Part shown: in pieces, positions 1 through 4,220 of the stretch
How positions within the stretch are numbered: the stretch's first letter is position 1
Layout: each line of letters opens with the position of its first letter
Assembly: GCA_041601535.1 (NCBI GenBank)
Contig: JBFIHZ010000285.1
Coordinates: forward strand, 1 to 5,609
Direction of reading: 5' to 3'
Length of the DNA stretch: 5,609 nt
Source of the DNA: JBFIHZ01 sp041601535
Lineage (GTDB): Bacteria; Pseudomonadota; Gammaproteobacteria; Xanthomonadales; SZUA-36
Notes under the pieces: model-generated
The model's input: only the letters and a program-made list of their open reading frames with translations
Told to the model about the DNA's origin: nothing
Databases searched by the model: none
Program-made: the position numbers and the translations under genes

Positions 1-11
1 GCGCTTCTGAA

Positions 12-431
12 TCAGCCGCGAGCACACAACTCGTTGACCCACTCCGGGAACTCTTTCCCGGCGTGGGCCTGATTCACCAGACCCAGGTCGACGTAGTCAC
101 GCCAGCCGCAGATCTTTCCATCACGGAATTCGAATATGCCCATATAGGGCGTGCGAATGTGCACCCCGTGTTTGTTGACATAGTCATCGACGCCTTCCAC
201 CAGCAGCCTGTCGCCATTGGTGGCATGGTTAACGATGCGCCAGCGGATCTCTGATTGTCCCTGGCCGAATTTTTCCAGAAAACGCCGCACCCAGTCCTTG
301 CCTATCAACGGCCGTTCACCGACCGCGTAATGGTATTCCACGTCATCGGTCAGCAAGGCCAATACACCCTCGACATCCAGTGACTTCCAGGTCTCGATCA
401 GTTGTTCCACGGTTTCCAGATGCTTGCTCAT
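12..431 (-). CDS. Limonene-1,2-epoxide hydrolase-like NTF2-fold (SnoaL/LEH) protein
   Basis: A 139-residue cytosolic protein with no signal peptide or membrane segment. The NTF2-like alpha+beta cone fold is suggested by the N-terminal helix (about residues 4-29), the segment VEYHYAVGERPLIGKDWV (31-48), and the C-terminal block GIFEFRDGKICGWRDYVDL (98-116), which closely resembles the GVFxxxxGKITGWRDYFDL end of limonene-1,2-epoxide hydrolase. Aligned from memory to the Rhodococcus enzyme (Tyr53, Asn55, Arg99, Asp101, Asp132), this protein keeps Tyr33, Asp82 and Asp112 but has Tyr35 for the Asn and Gly80 for the Arg. The fold call is therefore firm, but epoxide hydrolysis is doubtful; an isomerase, another hydrolase or a binding role are alternatives. 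The start at 431 is chosen because a good GGAGA ribosome site lies just upstream; the open frame continues to 581, but that extension is Pro/Gly-rich and unlike the family. It is transcribed divergently from the operon starting at 676 and may share its control. Confidence 0.85.
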   Translation of the reverse strand: MSKHLETVEQLIETWKSLDVEGVLALLTDDVEYHYAVGERPLIGKDWVRRFLEKFGQGQSEIRWRIVNHATNGDRLLVEGVDDYVNKHGVHIRTPYMGIFEFRDGKICGWRDYVDLGLVNQAHAGKEFPEWVNELCARG

Positions 432-435
432 TTTG

Positions 436-440
436 TCTCC
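436..440 (-). promoter_or_regulatory. Ribosome binding site deciding the start of the LEH-like gene
   Basis: On the minus strand GGAGA (440 to 436) sits four bases before the ATG at 431. It supports a 139-residue product rather than the longer in-frame ATG at 581, which would add 50 atypical residues. Confidence 0.7.
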
Positions 441-449
441 TGCTGTTGC

Positions 450-479
450 CGGCCAGGGCCCGGGGCCTGGTCGCTTTTT
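450..479 (+). terminator. GC-rich hairpin followed by T-run in the divergent intergenic region
   Basis: Bases 450-457 pair with 466-473 (one G-T pair). After one G-G mismatch (458/465), bases 459-461 are complementary to 462-464, so the core CCAGGGCCCGGGGCCTGG (453-470) is an almost perfect 18-base palindrome. A run of five T follows at 475-479. Read on the plus strand this has the shape of an intrinsic terminator, although no plus-strand gene ends just upstream. On the minus strand it lies in the leader of the LEH-like gene, ending about ten bases before its ribosome site. It could instead be a protein-binding operator. The palindrome is directly visible; its function is inferred. Confidence 0.4.
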
Positions 480-514
480 GTAGTCCCGCAGTGCGCCCGG
501 CCACCGCAGATTAC

Positions 515-543
515 TTGCCAAAATCGTTTCGTGCTGGTAACTT
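515..543 (+). promoter_or_regulatory. Possible sigma70-type promoter for the synthetase operon
   Basis: TTGCCA (515-520, five of six against TTGACA) is followed after 17 bases by TAACTT (538-543, only three of six against TATAAT). It sits in the AT-richer stretch of about 508-570, the most promoter-like part of the 244-base divergent region. The -10 match is poor, and other pairings in the same stretch are possible. No convincing minus-strand promoter for the LEH-like gene was found by eye, although TTGACT (581 to 576 on the minus strand) is a candidate -35. Confidence 0.25.
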
Positions 544-584
544 TCACAAATAGACTTACATACTTGATCTGCCGGAGTCAATCA

Positions 585-599
585 CCGGCCACCCGCCGG
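585..599. repeat. Short perfect inverted repeat CCGGC-N5-GCCGG
   Basis: Five-base arms at 585-589 and 595-599 flank a five-base loop. The repeat lies between the AT-rich putative promoter zone and the operon start, so it could be an operator half-site pair or a leader hairpin. In DNA this GC-rich, such a short palindrome can arise by chance. Confidence 0.3.
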
Positions 600-622
600 G
601 CATCACCGATAAGGCCGATGCC
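599..622 (+). repeat. Inverted repeat GGCATC/GATGCC in the synthetase mRNA leader
   Basis: GGCATC (599-604) pairs perfectly with GATGCC (617-622), and an inner CC/GG pair (606-607 with 613-614) would close a GATAA loop. If transcription starts upstream, this folds as a stem-loop about 20 bases before the AGGA ribosome site at 645-648. It overlaps the neighbouring repeat at 585-599 by one base, so the two stems are nearly exclusive at their edge. The function is unknown. Confidence 0.35.
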
Positions 623-652
623 GGCAACAGCCACGGATACAGACAGGAAACC

Positions 653-679
653 ATGCCACCGGATCCAGCAAAGCCATGA
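653..679 (+). CDS. Putative 8-codon leader ORF (MPPDPAKP) overlapping the synthetase start
   Basis: An ATG at 653 is preceded by AGGA (645-648) and reads eight codons, four of them proline, to a TGA at 677-679. The stop overlaps the synthetase ATG (676-678) as ATGA, a typical arrangement for translational coupling. The ribosome site before this mini-ORF looks better than anything directly before 676. It may be a leader peptide that delivers ribosomes to the synthetase gene; its Pro-Pro-Asp run is of a type known to slow ribosomes. It may equally be chance, since so short an ORF carries no coding statistics. Confidence 0.25.
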   Translation: MPPDPAKP

Positions 680-2556
680 GCCAAACCAGCGAAAACCTGA
701 ATCTCGCCGACGTGCCCTGCCGTGAAGTTTCATTGCCGGAAGCGCGTATCGCCACCACCCGTTGTGCGGACGGCAGCCTGATTCTGCGTTTTGCTGAAGA
801 GCTGCGGGATTTTGACCCGAATGTGCTGCGTAATTTCCGACGCCAGGCGGCACAGCAGCCGGATAAAACCCTGTACGCGCAACGCCAGCGCCTGCCCGGC
901 GGCGAGCTGGGAGACTGGCAGCGCGTCAGTTTTGCCGAGGCCGAAGGCAAGGTACTGGCCATCGGACAGTGGTTGCTTGACCAGGGTCTGCAGGATACCG
1001 ATGCGGTACTGATCGTTTCCGGCAACTCGATTGCCCATGCGCTGGTCCGGCTGGGCAGCATGGCCGCCGGGCTGCCGGTATGCCCCATCAGCGCCAATTA
1101 CGCCCTGATGGGCGGTAATTACGAGCGCCTGAAATATGTGATTGAGCTGGTCAAACCAAAAGTGATCTTCGCCGAGGCAGCCGGCCCCTACGCTGACGCG
1201 CTGGCCGCTTGCGAGCCAGCGGATTGCACCATCCTCAGCGGCCAGGCGGATGGCTACCAATTATCCCGGCCAGCGGTGTCGCTGGATGCTGTTTACGCCA
1301 CGCCCGTTACTGCGGCCATCGAACAGCGCATTGAGCACAATGACCCGGATGCACACGCGGTCTACATGCTGACCTCCGGTTCCACCGGCATGCCCAAGGC
1401 TGTAATCCAGACCCAGCGCATGCTCAGCACCAACCTGTTCCAGGCCTGGCAGGTGCTGGGTAAAGCAGCCGGCTGGAGCGACGTGATGCTGGACTGGTTG
1501 CCCTGGAGCCATGTCTCGGGCGCCTTCAACCTGCTGGCCGCCGCTGTTTTCGGCGGCACGCTGTACATCGACGACGGCAAGCCGGCCCCCGGCCTGTTTG
1601 CCGAGACCCTGCGCAACCTGCGCGAAATCGCCGTACCTTATTTCTGCAACGTGCCCGCCGGCTTTGCCATGCTGGTGGATGAACTGGAACAGGACGAGCA
1701 GCTGCAGCAGCGCTTCTTCAGCAAATTACGCATGGTGCTGTATGGCGGCGCCGGCCTGCCGCAACCCATCCTGGACCGCCTGCAGCGCATGGCCATCAGG
1801 CAAACCGGCGGGCGTATTTTCATGACCACCGGTTATGGCGCCACTGAAACCGCATCCGGTTGCATGGCCATTTATTTCCATACCGACAAAGTCGGCATTG
1901 GCCTGCCCATGCCGGGTCTGGAGGTCAAACTGGTGCCGCAGGGCGACCGCTTCGAAGTGCGCCTGCGCGGCGACAACGTGATGCCTGGCTACCTGCACAA
2001 CCCGGAAAGCAGCGCCAGCGTGTTTGACGAGGACGGTTTCTACCGCACCGGCGATGCGGCGCGCTTTCACGACGAGGAAAACGTCGAGCAGGGCCTGTAC
2101 TTCGCCGGCCGCCTGGCGGAGGAGTTCAAGCTCGGCACCGGCACCTGGGTCTACGCCGGACAGGTGCGCGGGCGCGTGGTGGAAGCCCTGGCACCCGCGG
2201 TAAGCGATATCCTGCTGTGCGGCATCGGTCGCGATTACCTGGCCGTGCTCGGCGTACCCAACCCCGCCGGCCTGCGTGACATCGCCGGCCCTCTGGACGG
2301 TCCGGTGGACAGCTGGCTGCAGCACCCCGCGGTACAGGCCCACGTCAAGCAGTCACTGGAGCGGTACAACGCAGCCTTTCCGGCCAGCAGCACCCGCGTC
2401 CGGCGTTTCGCCTTTATGCGCGAGGCACCCAGCGCAGCACGCTACGAGCTGTCAGACAAAGGCACGCTGAACCAGCGCATAGCGGCGGAGAGCCGCAGCG
2501 CTGAAATCGATGAGTTGTATGCCGAAACGCCCGGCGCACACGTATTTGTGGCCTGA
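676..2556 (+). CDS. Feruloyl-CoA synthase-type acyl-CoA synthetase (ANL superfamily)
   Basis: A 626-residue cytosolic adenylate-forming ligase that activates a carboxylic acid with ATP to an acyl-AMP and transfers it to CoA. Visible ANL motifs in order: P-loop TSGSTGMPK (233-241), GYGATET (386-392), YRTGD (456-460) with the ribose-binding Asp460, the hinge region GRLAEEFKLGTGTWV (478-492), and the catalytic-lysine region ELSDKGTLNQR (591-601, Lys595). The hinge sequence, the STGMPKAVIQTQRML block (236-250) and the N-terminal ADGSLILR segment are typical of the feruloyl-CoA synthase branch, and the length fits. The acid itself (ferulate, coumarate or another unsaturated or aromatic acid) cannot be read off. 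The start at 676 is the first possible one, as the frame has a stop at 610-612 and no start codon between. Its own ribosome site is weak, and an 8-codon ORF overlaps it. No hydratase/aldolase partner (Ech) is present in the window. First gene of the probable four-gene operon. Confidence 0.88.
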   Translation: MSQTSENLNLADVPCREVSLPEARIATTRCADGSLILRFAEELRDFDPNVLRNFRRQAAQQPDKTLYAQRQRLPGGELGDWQRVSFAEAEGKVLAIGQWLLDQGLQDTDAVLIVSGNSIAHALVRLGSMAAGLPVCPISANYALMGGNYERLKYVIELVKPKVIFAEAAGPYADALAACEPADCTILSGQADGYQLSRPAVSLDAVYATPVTAAIEQRIEHNDPDAHAVYMLTSGSTGMPKAVIQTQRMLSTNLFQAWQVLGKAAGWSDVMLDWLPWSHVSGAFNLLAAAVFGGTLYIDDGKPAPGLFAETLRNLREIAVPYFCNVPAGFAMLVDELEQDEQLQQRFFSKLRMVLYGGAGLPQPILDRLQRMAIRQTGGRIFMTTGYGATETASGCMAIYFHTDKVGIGLPMPGLEVKLVPQGDRFEVRLRGDNVMPGYLHNPESSASVFDEDGFYRTGDAARFHDEENVEQGLYFAGRLAEEFKLGTGTWVYAGQVRGRVVEALAPAVSDILLCGIGRDYLAVLGVPNPAGLRDIAGPLDGPVDSWLQHPAVQAHVKQSLERYNAAFPASSTRVRRFAFMREAPSAARYELSDKGTLNQRIAAESRSAEIDELYAETPGAHVFVA

Positions 2557-2595
2557 AGGGCTGGCCGAACCGATGAAAAGCAAAGGAAGCAAACC

Positions 2596-3366
2596 ATGAA
2601 AGTAAGCGGCAGTGTAGCCATCGTCACCGGCGGAAATCGCGGCATAGGCGAAGCATTTGTCAACGGCCTGATCGAAGCCGGGGCGGACAAGGTGTACGTT
2701 GGAACACGCAAGCGGGAAGCTGCCGCGCACCTGGAACAAGCCCACCCGGGGAAAGCCATCGCCATCGAACTGGATGTGACCCGGCCGGAGCAGGTGGAAG
2801 CCGCCGCAGACAGATGCAGCGACACTACCATCGTGATCAATAATGCCGGAGCATTTTTCAACCAGACATTTATCAAAGCCGCAAACATGGATGCGGCCCG
2901 TATGGAAATGGAAGTGAACTACTTTGGCGTATTGTCCATGTGCCGCAGTTTCGCACCGGTGCTGGCCGCCAATGGCGCCAAAGGAGACGGCAGCGCCATT
3001 ATCAACGTGCTGTCGGCCGCCGCCATCCTGGCCATTCCGAATATGGGGGGCTACAGCCCGGCCAAGTTCGCCGCACGCGCGCTGACCACCAGCTTGCGGG
3101 CCGAACTGGCCAGGCAGAATACCCACGTGGGATGCCTGATCGTGGGTTCAGTGGATACCGACATGGCAGCGCACGTGCAGGGCCGCAAGGAACCGCCATC
3201 CGCCATCGCCAAAGCCGGCATCAAGGCCATTGAAAAAAGCATACGGGAAATGGACACCGACCCGTTTGCCATCAACATCCGCGCCGCGATTGCCCGCGAC
3301 CCGGCCCACGTGGAGCGTCAGATGGCAGCCCTGCTGGATGTTGAAACCCTGTCCACCGGCAAATAG
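2596..3366 (+). CDS. NAD(P)-dependent short-chain dehydrogenase/reductase (classical SDR)
   Basis: A 256-residue classical-length SDR for reversible oxidation of an alcohol or carbonyl. The cofactor site is TGGNRGIG (11-18) on a Rossmann fold, with Asp60 after beta-3 and NNAG (82-85). The catalytic set is Asn108 (in EMEVNYFG), Ser140 (in INVLS), Tyr153 and Lys157 (YSPAK), with the usual 13-residue Ser-Tyr spacing. The stretch VGTRKR (35-40) after beta-2 puts a basic residue where NADP-preferring enzymes have one, so NADP(H) is likely. EMExNYFG, NVLS and VDTDMA (186-191) match an SDR subgroup of unassigned substrate; Val183-Gly184 replaces the common Pro-Gly. An AAGGAAG ribosome site (2583-2589) lies six bases before the ATG. 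The gap to the synthetase gene is 39 bases. In context it would act on an alcohol, aldehyde or ketone produced by or feeding the dioxygenase; this is inference. Confidence 0.9.
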   Translation: MKVSGSVAIVTGGNRGIGEAFVNGLIEAGADKVYVGTRKREAAAHLEQAHPGKAIAIELDVTRPEQVEAAADRCSDTTIVINNAGAFFNQTFIKAANMDAARMEMEVNYFGVLSMCRSFAPVLAANGAKGDGSAIINVLSAAAILAIPNMGGYSPAKFAARALTTSLRAELARQNTHVGCLIVGSVDTDMAAHVQGRKEPPSAIAKAGIKAIEKSIREMDTDPFAINIRAAIARDPAHVERQMAALLDVETLSTGK

Positions 3367-3369
3367 GAG
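3365..3369 (+). promoter_or_regulatory. Ribosome binding site of the DUF1295 gene, overlapping the SDR stop codon
   Basis: AGGAG at 3365-3369 shares two bases with the TAG stop (3364-3366) of the SDR gene, so the genes are tightly linked and probably translationally coupled. Its eight-base spacing selects the ATG at 3378 over the out-of-frame ATGs at 3371 (one base away) and 3382. Confidence 0.7.
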
Positions 3370-3377
3370 CATGACTC

Positions 3378-4169
3378 ATGCATGAAGTTGCCACAATTTT
3401 ACTGAGTAACCTGGTTATCCTGATGGCCTGCATGATCGTGCTCTGGCTGATCAGTATTCCGCTGGGTGACGTGTCATTTATCGACAGTTTCTGGGCCGCC
3501 GGTTTCGTCATCGTTGCAGGCGCCACTTATGCCATTACCGGCGGCGACAGCGACCGGCGGCTACTGTTACTGGTGCTGACCGCTGTCTGGGGTATTCGCC
3601 TGGCCACTTATCTGTTCCTGCGCTGGCGGCGCGAAGGGCCGGATGGCCGTTACGTGGCCATGCTGAAGAAAGCCCCCGGCAATGTACATATGACCAGCCT
3701 GACCAAGGTTTTCCTGCTGCAGGGTCCGATGTTGTGGCTGGTTTCCCTGCCGGTGCAGCTTGGCCAGATTCAGACCGCGCCCGCTGCCCTGGGTGTGCTG
3801 GCCTGGGCCGGCACCGCATTGGCCATCATCGGCATCCTGTTTGAAAGCATCGGCGACCATCAGATGGCCAGGTTCAAAGCCAGGCCGGACAGCCACGGCA
3901 AGGTGATGGACCAGGGCCTGTGGCGTTACACCCGTCATCCCAATTACTTTGGTGATGCCTGTGTCTGGTGGGGCCTGTACCTGATTGCCGCAGAGACCAG
4001 CTACGGCATGTGGAGTTTCTTCGGCCCGGCGCTGCTGACCTGGACACTGGTCAAATGGAGTGGCGCGGCACTGCTGGAACGCCGGCTGAAACGCAGCCGC
4101 CCAGGCTATGAGGAATACCTGCAGCGCACCAGTGCGTTTATCCCATGGCCTCCAAAGTCGAACCCGTAA
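3378..4169 (+). CDS. DUF1295 integral membrane protein (steroid 5-alpha-reductase / isoprenylcysteine methyltransferase-like C-terminus)
   Basis: A 263-residue polytopic inner-membrane protein with hydrophobic segments near residues 8-28, 36-54, 62-81, 111-128, 136-156, 195-206 and 210-227. Family landmarks are DSFWAAGF (36-43), WGIRL (71-75), Q115 with LP (124-125), FESIGD (155-160), GLWRYTRHPNYFGD (180-193) and the ending ERRLKRSRPGYEEYLQRTSAFIP. The RxxxHPNYFG block is shared with NADPH-dependent sterol and steroid reductases and with membrane methyltransferases of this fold, where it helps form the cofactor pocket. DUF1295 proteins mostly have no proven reaction; reduction of an enone or activated C=C bond is the most reasonable guess beside an SDR and a dioxygenase. 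It begins 11 bases after the SDR stop, with the ribosome site overlapping that stop. Length and both ends fit the family, so it appears intact. Confidence 0.87.
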   Translation: MHEVATILLSNLVILMACMIVLWLISIPLGDVSFIDSFWAAGFVIVAGATYAITGGDSDRRLLLLVLTAVWGIRLATYLFLRWRREGPDGRYVAMLKKAPGNVHMTSLTKVFLLQGPMLWLVSLPVQLGQIQTAPAALGVLAWAGTALAIIGILFESIGDHQMARFKARPDSHGKVMDQGLWRYTRHPNYFGDACVWWGLYLIAAETSYGMWSFFGPALLTWTLVKWSGAALLERRLKRSRPGYEEYLQRTSAFIPWPPKSNP

Positions 4170-4220
4170 ACCCGGCCGCCATCTGATCCGGCGCCTGGCA
4201 ATGAATAGAGAGCACCTGAA

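Noticed and set aside
432..581. In-frame N-terminal extension of the LEH-like gene up to an ATG at 581 (189 residues)
   Set aside because: The extension is Pro/Gly/Arg-rich, unlike the family, and runs through the hairpin and AT-rich control region. A strong ribosome site supports the start at 431.
1726..3126. Minus-strand open frames opposite the synthetase and SDR genes (1726-2343, 2442-2888, 2452-3126)
   Set aside because: They are antisense shadows of genes with complete motif sets; their translations show no family features.
3371..3385. ATG at 3371 as an alternative start for the DUF1295 gene
   Set aside because: It is out of frame, stops after four codons and is only one base from the ribosome site. 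ATG 3378 is in frame and has proper spacing.
4170..4220. Possible terminator or promoter between the DUF1295 and dioxygenase genes
   Set aside because: Only a four-base GC stem (CGCC/GGCG) is visible, with no T-run and no clear promoter hexamers, so read-through is more likely.
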